Below, piece by piece: positions 23,405-31,589 of a stretch of DNA of 36,069 nucleotides. Numbering within the stretch: position 1 is the first letter of the stretch; every line of letters starts with the position of its first letter. Made by a program: the position numbers and the translations under genes. The notes under the pieces are model-generated. The model saw nothing but the letters and a program-made list of their open reading frames with translations. It did no database searches and was not told where the DNA came from. This DNA is from an uncultured Fretibacterium sp. (GTDB lineage: Bacteria; Synergistota; Synergistia; Synergistales; Aminobacteriaceae): contig CALAUZ010000043.1 in assembly GCA_937892105.1 (NCBI GenBank), forward strand, positions 1-36,069, in the 5' to 3' direction.

Positions 23405-24580
23405 CTAACATTGCAACGGGAGAAAGGCTTTCACTAATTCTTTCGCAGCTTCATATCCTTCCGGGCTGTTACGCACAAAACCCTCCCGCTCCAAGTAATT
23501 CATATCTCTAGATAACAGCCTCACACTATCTTGATATTGTTTCAACACTTCATCAGGCAATCTGTATCTCAATTCTTTTTGCGTCAATGGCCTTGAAAAT
23601 TCGGACAGCCCCAAAAGTAAATCTCTGCGCCGTCTCATTGAAGGCGTTAATTTTCCGCCAAAACATACCTCATGGACGTAATTCTCCCACGTTACATTTA
23701 GTTGCTCGGCTAATATGCTGTCTGTCTGAGTATCTAATGCATCTGCAAATCCCTGCACTGCATACTCTAAAAATTTAAGTTCACCATTACGTTCTTGTGA
23801 AGATACTCGGAGTGTATCGCAGTAGGCATCTCTCGTATCGTTATAATACGAAGTCAAAAGATGTGCGGCTGTCAACGGTACTCCAGCTCTCATTAACATT
23901 CGGAACTCTAATACTCTCGCTCCTCGCCCATTTCCATCTCCAAATGGGTGTATCCATACAAAGTATAAATGCGCAACTATCGCTTTTAATATACCTTCTA
24001 TCAGTGGGTGTTGCGAAGTGAAACCCCAATCGCTGGAAAGCCATTCTAAAAGTTTCTGTAACAAATATTCACAATCCTCAGCAGGTGCTCCTTTGTAAAC
24101 ACTACCTACTAGCACTGGGTATGTCCGTATTTCTCCTGGAATTATATGCGCTTCTGACTTTATGTCTCTCAATATTTTCGCGTTATCAGCTTTCAATATC
24201 TCAAGTGATACTTCACAGCCTTTTCCATTACTGATTTGACTGATTATTCCGTTATATACTGAAAGTACATTTTCTATTTCCTGCGCTTGGTATCTTCGCG
24301 ACAAAGGAATTTGACTTGCTTCTCCGCGATATATCTTCTCTACGTCGTCTTCACTTAGAGTATTTCCCTCTATCGCTGTCGTTGCTCGTATACCCTTCTT
24401 CAATGATACTTGGTTCAGCTCTGCCTGCTTTTCAGGACGTAATGGAATACCGGCTAAATATTTACATTTGGCTTCAACAGCTCCTAAAAGCATCCACAAC
24501 TTATAAGATACTTCTCGAAAGTCTAGCAAATAATTTATAAAACTATGCGTAGTCAAATACATTCTCTTATTCTCTGTCAT
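23405..24580 (-). CDS. second Fic-family protein with N-terminal inhibitory helix
   Basis: A 391-residue Fic protein. The active-site loop HPFGDGNGRGAR (211-222) is intact. The inhibitory motif TTAIEGN has T67-xxx-E71-G72, as in class II Fic proteins. The sequence is clearly divergent from the other Fic gene in the window, with no obvious shared C-terminal domain, so it is not a recent duplicate. The C-terminal region (DVLKQYQDSVRLLSRDMNYLEREGF) again suggests a winged helix. It lies directly before the portal gene in the transcribed order, after about 92 bp of intergenic DNA without visible elements. Possibly an injected or lysogeny-conversion factor. Confidence 0.9.
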   Translation of the reverse strand: MTENKRMYLTTHSFINYLLDFREVSYKLWMLLGAVEAKCKYLAGIPLRPEKQAELNQVSLKKGIRATTAIEGNTLSEDDVEKIYRGEASQIPLSRRYQAQEIENVLSVYNGIISQISNGKGCEVSLEILKADNAKILRDIKSEAHIIPGEIRTYPVLVGSVYKGAPAEDCEYLLQKLLEWLSSDWGFTSQHPLIEGILKAIVAHLYFVWIHPFGDGNGRGARVLEFRMLMRAGVPLTAAHLLTSYYNDTRDAYCDTLRVSSQERNGELKFLEYAVQGFADALDTQTDSILAEQLNVTWENYVHEVCFGGKLTPSMRRRRDLLLGLSEFSRPLTQKELRYRLPDEVLKQYQDSVRLLSRDMNYLEREGFVRNSPEGYEAAKELVKAFLPLQC

Positions 24581-24672
24581 ATTACACTCTCCATTTAGGT
24601 TGATATTGCAATATTTTATTCATATATTTCACTACGTTAAGAGTTTTTATAGTTACTATTACTTCAATCTTC

Positions 24673-26688
24673 TCACATCTGCAAGCCTAACATCTGCTGT
24701 AAGGCATTTGCCCCAGCCTGCGCGTTTTGTTGAGCCTGTGCTGTTTCGGCTAACTTCTGCAACTGCCCCTGCTGTCTCTGCTGCTTTATTGCTCCATCTA
24801 TCTTTTGCTTCGCGTCTTGTTCTCCCTGCTGCTGCGCCTGCATCGCCATCTGCTGCTGCATTGCCATGAAGAACTCCTGCTTCACTTGCTCAGGGTCTTT
24901 CACATAACTATTTGGGTCTCTAATTCCGCTCTCCTGCAATAATTTCTGTGCCGCGTGTGCCCATTCACCGGGCGTTATCGCTCCAAGCTGCATTCCCATC
25001 TGTGCTATTCCGCCCATTAAGTATGCTTGCAAGTTCTCTATCGTCTGACTACGTCTTCCTATTCCGGCCTCAGTATTCACATCTATATCAAACTCGCCCT
25101 TCAGGTCATCTGGACTTATCTCTAGCATCGTATTCTTCAGTCTTATCACTTGCGGCTGGTCTATGTACCTCTGGTTCAGCTCAACCATGAAACGCAGCAT
25201 CTCGCCTACTCCTGTTTCAGCAAATGTCCGCACTATGTAATCTATTCTCTGTGCACTCGCCTTCTGAAGCAAACTAATTCCCGTAGCTGTTTTGTTAAGG
25301 CTAGAAGAGTCTGTTCCTTGATTGTAACGCGTGCGTCCAGTCCACTGCTCTAGTGCTCCTTCCAAGTACTCGAACAAATTCATAGTCCATGGTGCTAATC
25401 CCTGCTGAGGCCAAGGAAAGACAACTCCGCGCGGGTCAGCATTAGTTTTGATGTACTGTCGGCCCTCCTGAATGTCTTTCACATTCACTCCGGCCGCATT
25501 GATAAACCATCGCTGATTATTTGTATTTACTGTATTCACTAATAACTGGCGCATTAACGCTGTCTTGATTGTCTGCACTTCGCCTACTATTTCTGCTAGT
25601 GAAACATCTGCTAGCACCTTGAAAGGGTCGCGTACAGGAGATAGTGTGAAAATTGGGACACGTCCAAACGGGTTTTCCATCACTCGCAATACTTCATCGC
25701 CAACTACTGAGACTATCGCATCTTCAAGCATTCCGTCTCCGTTGATGTCCAGCTTCACATAGCATTCGTAGAGTTCTAACAGTGCCCGCGCTCCGTCTTC
25801 TTCATTGGGTCTGTTTTCTAGCTCATCATTCAGTTCGGTTTCAAATGTTCCGTAGATTACTCCTCCATTACCGGCTGCTTCTATCGCTTTCTCCACTGCT
25901 GCAGTGTCATACACTCTAATCTTGGCCTGCTTGCGTAAATGGTCGGCACTTACTGTTCGGCGATGTGCTACAAAATTTGCTTCACTCAAATTCTTTGCTT
26001 CGGGAGACCATCGTAAATCTGTTACACGCACTGGCTCAATTATTGGCTTGTTGCTTTTTACTCGGCCTATTCGATAAGCTACTTGATAATTTCCGAATAT
26101 ATCAGGCCCATATGCTGCCTCAATTTCACACCATTCATTCGCCTGAAGCTGCATCATCGTCATTGCATCTACATACTCTAGCTGTTCCTCCTGCCAATCT
26201 TCATTACGTTCCCACCAGATTTTTACTGCTCCTAGATTGTACTGAAACGCATCGCTGAACCAGTCCCAAAGCACTAGAAAACCTTTGTTCTGCGTCATTA
26301 GCTGAAAGTTTATTAACTCCTTCAACACTTCTGCCCGCTGCACATCTTCTTCATTGCGTCCGATTATTACTACTGCGTCATCTCCGCCAAAAAATGAGTT
26401 CATCACTAGCGGTATTGCCCACTGCACTACACTCCAAAAGTCAAAGCTCACAAAATCACTTTGCGCTGCCGTATTCCTAAATCTCCTCTTGTAGTATTCT
26501 CGGTCGGCCTCGTAAATTTGGTGTCTCATTCTTAACACTGGCTCTACTTTGGACGTGTAAAAATCATTCGCCCGCTGTATATCATTCAGTATTGCTTTCT
26601 TTATTCGATTATCATTATCGCGCTTGGCCATATCTTGCGCGTCTAGTATCTTTCTCATTATTACATCATTCCCGCTATAGGGTTCCAT
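24673..26688 (-). CDS. phage portal protein, P22-like
   Basis: A 671-residue portal. Long N-terminal helix (DMAKRDNDNRIKKAILNDI), conserved DFVSFDFWSVVQWAIPLVMNSFF at about residues 78-100, clip-region acidic segments, FMVELNQRYI near the crown and a glutamine-rich C-terminal barrel-like tail (MQQQMAMQAQQQGEQDAK). The length and layout match P22-like portals (about 700 residues). It forms the dodecameric channel at the capsid vertex. The gene overlaps the terminase gene by 28 bp. The C-terminal Q/A-rich stretch may extend as a coiled barrel. Confidence 0.85.
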   Translation of the reverse strand: MEPYSGNDVIMRKILDAQDMAKRDNDNRIKKAILNDIQRANDFYTSKVEPVLRMRHQIYEADREYYKRRFRNTAAQSDFVSFDFWSVVQWAIPLVMNSFFGGDDAVVIIGRNEEDVQRAEVLKELINFQLMTQNKGFLVLWDWFSDAFQYNLGAVKIWWERNEDWQEEQLEYVDAMTMMQLQANEWCEIEAAYGPDIFGNYQVAYRIGRVKSNKPIIEPVRVTDLRWSPEAKNLSEANFVAHRRTVSADHLRKQAKIRVYDTAAVEKAIEAAGNGGVIYGTFETELNDELENRPNEEDGARALLELYECYVKLDINGDGMLEDAIVSVVGDEVLRVMENPFGRVPIFTLSPVRDPFKVLADVSLAEIVGEVQTIKTALMRQLLVNTVNTNNQRWFINAAGVNVKDIQEGRQYIKTNADPRGVVFPWPQQGLAPWTMNLFEYLEGALEQWTGRTRYNQGTDSSSLNKTATGISLLQKASAQRIDYIVRTFAETGVGEMLRFMVELNQRYIDQPQVIRLKNTMLEISPDDLKGEFDIDVNTEAGIGRRSQTIENLQAYLMGGIAQMGMQLGAITPGEWAHAAQKLLQESGIRDPNSYVKDPEQVKQEFFMAMQQQMAMQAQQQGEQDAKQKIDGAIKQQRQQGQLQKLAETAQAQQNAQAGANALQQMLGLQM

Positions 26689-28100
26689 CCCTCATTCTCA
26701 CTCCTTCCGTATTCAGGTTTGTTATAGTTGAACGGCTCCGTTGCCATTTGTTCCACGTAGGCTAAAGCATCTATTACATCATCATGTGCTCCGTTCGGAT
26801 ACGCTAGCAATTCACTCTCTATCTTGTCCAGCCAGGGGGCTTTGCTCTTAAACCACACTGTCCCTACTGCAAATCTTGGCTGCAATGTGTCTATTCGCAG
26901 TTCCTTCTTCTTCTCTGCTTTCAATGGCTGAAGCCTGAAGAATATTCCGCGTTTCGGCATCTCCTGCTCCAGAAAGTGCTGCAACGCTGCCTGATACGCT
27001 ACATTCTCAACTCCGACACTCAAGGGCCGCCACTTCTGCACGGCTGAGAATATCGCGTCCATTGTCATGCTCGGATTGTACCGTCCGTACTCAACGTCAA
27101 GCACAAACCAATAACCGCCTTTATTCACTCCTACTGTTACTATTGCTGAATAATCTGCATTAGCTTTCTGACTTATCGCTAAGTCTACCGTCGTGTAGAT
27201 ATTCAGTTCACTCAATCTTGGCGGTTTGTCATAGTACCTGAAGTATTCTCGTTTGAATTTCTGGCTTTCGGGACTTATGCTCTGGCACATCTTTTCTCTG
27301 TACCATATGTCTGTCTTCCCTAAGAGTGCCCAATTGTCTCTGTCCTTCTCGATTTCCCATGTTGGCCACTTTGAAGGCCATGCACTGCTGCCGTCTGGCT
27401 TCAAAATTGGTATACGCCGTGTCGTGAATTTCAGGCTGTCTGAACCGCGTATTACTTTCTCGATTATGCACCGTTCTCCTAAGTTGTTGCCGATTAGAAA
27501 TATTCGGGTGCTTTTGCCCAAAAAATAGACATCACTCAGAAACCAATCCCAGTCGCTTACGGTTACTGCTTCACTGCGTGCGTCTTCACTGTCTTGCGGG
27601 TCATCTATTATTACAAGGTCAGGTCTTTTGCTGCCCCATGATAAGCCTCGTAAAGCTGCTCCTTTGCCGTAAGCCTCGATACGAACTTTTGCTCCGTTGG
27701 TGTAATGCACTTCAAGTGCAAGCCCTGAATTATCTCGTACTTCAGAAACAAGGCTCTTCATGTCATTACTGCCTAGAAATTCTCGCGATACTTCCACTAA
27801 TTTTTTGCTTGCTAATGTCTGAGTTGCGCATATTATTACCAAATAGCTGCGTTTTGCAGATGGATACGTCAACGCATGGAGTAAATTTGCCCGAATTACT
27901 ATCTGTGTCTTTGCACTCTCTCGAAATGCTTCGATAGCAAAATTTTCCGTTCCTGTCAGAAGGATTTTGCTCCATTCTTCATGAAAGGGAGCGGGGTCTA
28001 CATCATCTTCACTTGGTATGAATTTTTCTCGGAAAGTTATTAGGGAGTTCTTGGCCCGTTTTTCGGCCTCATATTCTTCTTGAATTTCTTCATTAGTCAT
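26661..28100 (-). CDS. terL: terminase large subunit
   Basis: A 479-residue packaging ATPase-nuclease. The P-loop is AFRESAKTQI (58-67), Walker B is RPDLVIIDDPQDS (about 160-172). The RNase-H-fold nuclease shows TVDLAISQKANADYSAI (first aspartate) and NGAHDDVIDALAYVEQM (C-terminal aspartate pair). Complete length. It cuts concatemeric DNA and drives it into the capsid through the portal. Overlaps the small subunit gene by 8 bp and the portal by 28 bp. Confidence 0.9.
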   Translation of the reverse strand: MTNEEIQEEYEAEKRAKNSLITFREKFIPSEDDVDPAPFHEEWSKILLTGTENFAIEAFRESAKTQIVIRANLLHALTYPSAKRSYLVIICATQTLASKKLVEVSREFLGSNDMKSLVSEVRDNSGLALEVHYTNGAKVRIEAYGKGAALRGLSWGSKRPDLVIIDDPQDSEDARSEAVTVSDWDWFLSDVYFLGKSTRIFLIGNNLGERCIIEKVIRGSDSLKFTTRRIPILKPDGSSAWPSKWPTWEIEKDRDNWALLGKTDIWYREKMCQSISPESQKFKREYFRYYDKPPRLSELNIYTTVDLAISQKANADYSAIVTVGVNKGGYWFVLDVEYGRYNPSMTMDAIFSAVQKWRPLSVGVENVAYQAALQHFLEQEMPKRGIFFRLQPLKAEKKKELRIDTLQPRFAVGTVWFKSKAPWLDKIESELLAYPNGAHDDVIDALAYVEQMATEPFNYNKPEYGRSENEGWNPIAGMM

Positions 28101-28407
28101 TCTCGCGTTCCAACATTAATTCACGTATTTGCGCTTTCATGTCGGGAAGTCCTGTCAACTGCACGTCCTGTGTCTGCAATGGTTTCCCTTCTGTGCGGTT
28201 CAGAATTTCCTGTGCTGCTGCTAATTCTATTTTCGCATTTCCGCAATTCAAAAGCTCTAAGACTTTTCTCGCTGCGTCTATGCTATGTTCCTTTAAGAGT
28301 TCTTTCACAGCAGGATTACCTTTAGGCCGTCCGCTCGGATTGCCGGAAACTCCTTTGAGGAACTGTCCGCGTTCATCTCGCTTTATCGCTATCGTTTCGT
28401 TATCCAT
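28093..28407 (-). CDS. terS: terminase small subunit, DUF5681-type
   Basis: About 104 residues from the likely ATG at 28407 (MDNETIAIK; a GTG start at 28419 is possible). The N-terminus has RGQFLKGVSGNPSGRPKG, the DUF5681 signature often found in small terminase subunits, which bind the packaging start site. A helical oligomerisation domain follows (AARKVLELLNCGNAKIELAA). It is directly followed by terL, the standard arrangement. Confidence 0.8.
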   Translation of the reverse strand: MDNETIAIKRDERGQFLKGVSGNPSGRPKGNPAVKELLKEHSIDAARKVLELLNCGNAKIELAAAQEILNRTEGKPLQTQDVQLTGLPDMKAQIRELMLEREND

Positions 28408-28429
28408 CTTCTGCATCACCTTGTTATTT

Positions 28430-28963
28430 TTAGTTGTTTACATCTATCTCAATCGCTGGATTGCCTCTCGTTCGAAAAGATATTCCCTCTATCGTATGCC
28501 CTTTATATACAGGGATAACCAACAAATATTTCCCTGAACTCGTATCTCTTACATCACCAACATAAGGTGTCAACAATCCATCATTACCATCTGCCTCAAT
28601 ATGTACCCAAAGAAGGTACGAGTCATCTATATCACAATTAAGGCCATATGCCGCTTTGAAGTCCGTATAATTGAACGAATTATTGTCTGCTCCATCAAAA
28701 GGATAATTGCAAATCAGCTTCTTCAATGCCGTCAAATGCTCTATTCCCTTTAGGTTCGTTACACCCATAGACTGAGCATTTATTCTCTGAGCTTTGGAAA
28801 TCTCAACTTCACTCAATTTTCCATCGGCGTTAGTATCAAAATTTGTGCTCACATAGCTACGGAATTTCGCATCTGGAAATGTTGTACTGTCTATGTTCAC
28901 GTCTCCAAATGCTGGTGTACATAACATTACTGCCATACTTATAATACTTAACAATTTTTTCAT
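28430..28963 (-). CDS. secreted EF-hand/leucine-rich-repeat-like protein
   Basis: A 177-residue protein with start at ATG 28963 after GGAGG (a longer frame to 29095 lacks a ribosome binding site). The N-terminus is a signal peptide (MKKLLSIISMAVMLCTPAFG). Mature protein shows FPDAKFRSYVSTNFDTNADG, an EF-hand-like calcium loop (DTNADGKLSEVE), and one leucine-rich repeat-like unit (GVTNLKGIEHLTALKKLIC). Such combinations are frequent in surface proteins of gut bacteria. It lies within the phage cluster next to terS, so it is probably a cargo gene that changes the lysogen's surface. No promoter is recognised. Confidence 0.7.
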   Translation of the reverse strand: MKKLLSIISMAVMLCTPAFGDVNIDSTTFPDAKFRSYVSTNFDTNADGKLSEVEISKAQRINAQSMGVTNLKGIEHLTALKKLICNYPFDGADNNSFNYTDFKAAYGLNCDIDDSYLLWVHIEADGNDGLLTPYVGDVRDTSSGKYLLVIPVYKGHTIEGISFRTRGNPAIEIDVNN

Positions 28964-28995
28964 AATTTTTTCCTCCACTTTCTTATTGTTTATTG

Positions 28996-29556
28996 TTACA
29001 TAGCGGTTGCTGTACCGTACATTTCTGATTTTATTGCGTCTAATAAAACATTCACAGGAATATATACCACCTGTGTTCGCCAAGACTTTCCGCAATGTTC
29101 TGTATTAGAGTATTTCGTGGAATATTCCTTCAGCCATTTATCCTTATTGCTCAAAAATGCCATTCTCAATAACTGATAAGGCAACAAATAATAGTTATTG
29201 GTATCTGCTGCGTCAAACGTATACAGTATGAAGTCAACATTCGTTTTATCTGAGAGCGTCCAGCCTAATTTCCCTTCATTCTTTTCGTCTGGGCATATGC
29301 TCCAAACTTCTAGCACTAAATCTTCTTTTCCATTCTTCCAATATTTGGAAATTCCTTTATCTCGTGCCTTTATATCTACTCCAATTTCGGCTCCGCCCTT
29401 CAGTGTCGCTATATAATCAACACCTTTGCGGTCGGTCTCAACGTCTGTCTTTCTCACTTTTATGCAGTTCGGTATCGCATGTTTCAATATCTCTGCGTCC
29501 CGATTTCCTCGTTCTCCCTGCGAAAATCTAAGCCGTTCATTGAAATCGTAATTCAC
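28996..29556 (-). CDS. putative PD-(D/E)XK-like nuclease overlapping the methyltransferase gene
   Basis: A 186-residue protein. TDRKGVDYIATLKGGAEIGVDIKARDKG (about 42-69) has the D...(D/E)xK spacing of a restriction-type nuclease core: D47, then D61 in VDIK and K63. The rest is mixed alpha/beta with WSICPDEKNEGKLG and YYLLPYQLLRM. Its ATG overlaps the methyltransferase stop by 4 bp, so the two are co-translated, as in restriction-modification pairs. No restriction family is recognised, so the nuclease role is inferred from motif and context. Confidence 0.6.
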   Translation of the reverse strand: MNYDFNERLRFSQGERGNRDAEILKHAIPNCIKVRKTDVETDRKGVDYIATLKGGAEIGVDIKARDKGISKYWKNGKEDLVLEVWSICPDEKNEGKLGWTLSDKTNVDFILYTFDAADTNNYYLLPYQLLRMAFLSNKDKWLKEYSTKYSNTEHCGKSWRTQVVYIPVNVLLDAIKSEMYGTATAM

Positions 29557-30719
29557 GCATTTTCACCCCAAACTGTCCAGCCTTCCCGCTCTCTGCGCCC
29601 GAATATATCTATATACGGCCCGTAGCTGCAACTCTCGACTAATTTGTAAAATTTGTCTGGCTTCTCACTGTGAATTTTTCCGCATGGAGCTTCGAACCAT
29701 GTCCCCATGTCATGACGTTTCAATGGCTGGCTTCCCTTCACTCCGAATAATACGTGCTCGGTCTGGCTGCGAAAATAATTTCCTACTCCAAAATGAGGTT
29801 TTATCCATGTAAGGCATGTTATATAACGAAATCCCCAAGCCTCGATTAGCCTGTGTGCTTTGAATATGCTTCGGTTGGTTACCCAGATATACAAATGACT
29901 ATTCGCATCTGCTATTTTAGCTATCGGCAAGGCTTCGATTTCTTCTATCGTCATTGTATGATAACTCGGTTTTATCCTCCCGAACGCGTCATTATCTCCT
30001 TCTTCTGAGTAGTCCCATGCTGGGTCAATTACTATCGTTTGAAATAGTCCCTGTGCTTCTAATGGATTATTAATCGCCTGAACTTTTTCTGCGTTCTCTT
30101 GACGCGCTGCTTCTCGACTAGCCTCTTTCACTGCTCTTTTTTGTTCCTTTATCATGTTTAGTACCAGTGAACGAGAAACTATATCATCATTTTCTCGTGC
30201 TTCTGCTTTCGCCTGCTCTACTATTTCTGGGTGTGAGGCCAACTGCTGAAATCTCTGTACCTGCCGAACCGTAAATCCAGCATCTCGGATTGCTTCGCTT
30301 TTCGGTTTGTTGCCTGCTGCGTAAACTGACTTACGCACTGAAACAGACTTAGCACTTTCCTTTACATCTTTGGCAATCTCTGCCTTTTCTGCTTCATTTC
30401 TTAAGCTGCTCAAAGCGACACCGCTGTCGTTTTGTCCTCTTGGATGCTGATTATTACCAAAAGGATTATTATTCTTCGCTTGGGGGAGTTCCCGCATCAA
30501 CTGTCCTATTCGCACTTCTGCATCTAGCACCGCTTCTGATATTGCCTGCGCCTCTTCTAGTTTCTGCTTCCTCACTGACTTCGCTAATCCTACTTTTTCT
30601 ATCGCTCGAATTTCGGCTCTCACTGCTACTAATTTTTCGCGCCCGATTAATACAAATTTACTTAAATCTTCTATCGTGTCAGGCATTTCATAACTAGGCA
30701 TTACTGCTATTTCATTCAT
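29553..30719 (-). CDS. MT-A70-family adenine methyltransferase with ParB-like N-terminal part
   Basis: About 388 residues from ATG 30719 (MNEIAVMPSYEMP, after GGGAG). The C-terminal domain is an MT-A70 fold: catalytic motif IVIDPAWDY, then LYIWVTNRSIFKAHR, EHVLFGVKGSQP, and KFYKLVESCSYGPYIDIFGRR. It should make N6-methyladenine in DNA. The N-terminal 200 residues are helical, with VRIGQLMRELPQAKNNN and GFTVRQVQRFQQLASHP, a DNA-binding-like region seen in phage MT-A70 proteins. It heads an operon with the nuclease-like gene. Preceded by a nested inverted repeat that may regulate it. Confidence 0.85.
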   Translation of the reverse strand: MNEIAVMPSYEMPDTIEDLSKFVLIGREKLVAVRAEIRAIEKVGLAKSVRKQKLEEAQAISEAVLDAEVRIGQLMRELPQAKNNNPFGNNQHPRGQNDSGVALSSLRNEAEKAEIAKDVKESAKSVSVRKSVYAAGNKPKSEAIRDAGFTVRQVQRFQQLASHPEIVEQAKAEARENDDIVSRSLVLNMIKEQKRAVKEASREAARQENAEKVQAINNPLEAQGLFQTIVIDPAWDYSEEGDNDAFGRIKPSYHTMTIEEIEALPIAKIADANSHLYIWVTNRSIFKAHRLIEAWGFRYITCLTWIKPHFGVGNYFRSQTEHVLFGVKGSQPLKRHDMGTWFEAPCGKIHSEKPDKFYKLVESCSYGPYIDIFGRREREGWTVWGENA

Positions 30720-30763
30720 GTCTTCAATCTCCCTTCCGCTTCTCCTTTTTTCTCTCCTTAAAG

Positions 30764-30832
30764 GCACAAGAAAAGCACGGGTAGAAAGGAGAAAATCCCG
30801 TGCTTATTCACTTCGCGCGTCGTGTCTTGTGC
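30764..30832 (-). terminator. nested inverted repeat upstream of the methyltransferase gene
   Basis: Inner stem AGCACGGG/CCCGTGCT (30774-30804) is perfect over 8 bp and is followed on the minus strand by TTTTCTT. An outer perfect 8-bp stem GCACAAGA/TCTTGTGC (30764-30832) encloses it. The inner part fits a terminator after the tRNA genes. Together they could form an attenuator or RNA switch before the methyltransferase. Confidence 0.6.
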
Positions 30833-30848
30833 TTACTGCTTTCTTATA

Positions 30849-30918
30849 CGCCAAGTTCTGGACTTGAACCAGTACCTTACTGCTCTTACAGTCTATGCTT
30901 CCTCTACACCAACTTGAC
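30849..30918 (-). tRNA. tRNA-like gene with irregular anticodon arm
   Basis: The acceptor stem GTCAAGT/ACTTGGC pairs fully (one T-G), D-arm GTGT/GCAT and T-arm with TTCAAGT loop are present, in 70 nt and without CCA. The anticodon arm is wrong for a standard tRNA: ACTG/CAGT closes a 6-nt loop TAAGAG. The isotype cannot be assigned (Tyr- or Leu-like possible). Starts 4 nt after tRNA-Thr. Possibly a decayed or non-canonical phage tRNA. Confidence 0.55.
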
Positions 30919-30922
30919 ATGT

Positions 30923-30999
30923 TGGAGCCGAATGCAGGTCTCGAACATGCTTCCTACTGTTTACAAATCAGTTGCTCTGCCATGTTGAGCTTATCCGGC
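30923..30999 (-). tRNA. tRNA-Thr(TGT)
   Basis: A 77-nt cloverleaf with encoded CCA. Acceptor GCCGGAT/ATTCGGC, D-stem GCTC/GAGC, anticodon stem ACTGA/ACAGT (one A-A mismatch) with loop TTTGTAA giving anticodon TGT, T-arm GCATG/CCTGC (one mismatch) with TTCGAGA loop. Discriminator T. Phage tRNAs of this kind supply codons rare in the host. Confidence 0.85.
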
Positions 31000-31051
31000 A
31001 TTAACGCCCTCTCTTTACAGTCGAGGTAAACTGTGCATTATTACATCCTCT

Positions 31052-31333
31052 TCATATTGACAAACCGCGTACACTCACAAGCGTTACTTGCCCGTCTTGC
31101 CCGTCCTTGATTACCATTCTCACAAATCGCTTCGGTGATGAAGCAGTTATTAGGGTCTGCACTGCTATTATGCAGTAATCTGTACCATCATCTTCTTTAG
31201 AGCCAACATAAAGCACTGGCTCATATTCTGCTCCTTTTAGTCCGCCCGTTACTGTGGCGAATGCACTTGCTGCTTTCGGGGGCAAAATACACTGCCTCAC
31301 TTTCTCGACTTTCCACATGCCTATTTGGGGCAT
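31052..31333 (-). CDS. hypothetical protein, 93 aa
   Basis: A 93-residue protein starting MPQIGMWKVEKVRQCILPPK, with AAAGGAG upstream. Mixed beta and helix, ending VSVRGLSI. No signal peptide or membrane segment. No family recognised. It lies between tRNA-Thr and the DUF1703 gene. Confidence 0.55.
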   Translation of the reverse strand: MPQIGMWKVEKVRQCILPPKAASAFATVTGGLKGAEYEPVLYVGSKEDDGTDYCIIAVQTLITASSPKRFVRMVIKDGQDGQVTLVSVRGLSI

Positions 31334-31473
31334 ATTCGCTGCTCCTTTCTCTCACTCTTATCCAAAGTGTTAATTCAGTTAGCCCCGCTCTGGCCCCGGC
31401 CCTTCCTATCCTTTTATGTGTGCTCCGCTTTGGCTGGGGCTTCACTGATTACTTACTTAGATTTTTTTCGCAT

Positions 31474-31506
31474 AAAAAAACGACACCGCTTTTTACGATG
31501 CCGTGT
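31474..31506 (-). terminator. probable terminator after the DUF1703 ATPase gene
   Basis: On the minus strand ACACGGC and GCGGTGT pair at 6 of 7 positions, followed by a run of seven T. It lies 84 bp after the ATPase stop. The rest of 31334-31589 holds nothing I recognise. Confidence 0.6.
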
Positions 31507-31589
31507 GCTCTGCACTATTTTTCGATTGTATTAGTCTATCACGTTTTTCGAACTTTTCTATAATCTTACCATTCACAAATCATTCATCA

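Noticed and set aside
29034..29095. Longer start for the secreted protein at 29095
   Set aside because: The extension lacks a ribosome binding site and overlaps the upstream gene; GGAGG and a signal peptide mark the ATG at 28963.
31010..31050. A third tRNA upstream of tRNA-Thr
   Set aside because: TTTAC/GTAAA forms an anticodon-like hairpin but no acceptor or T-arm can be formed.
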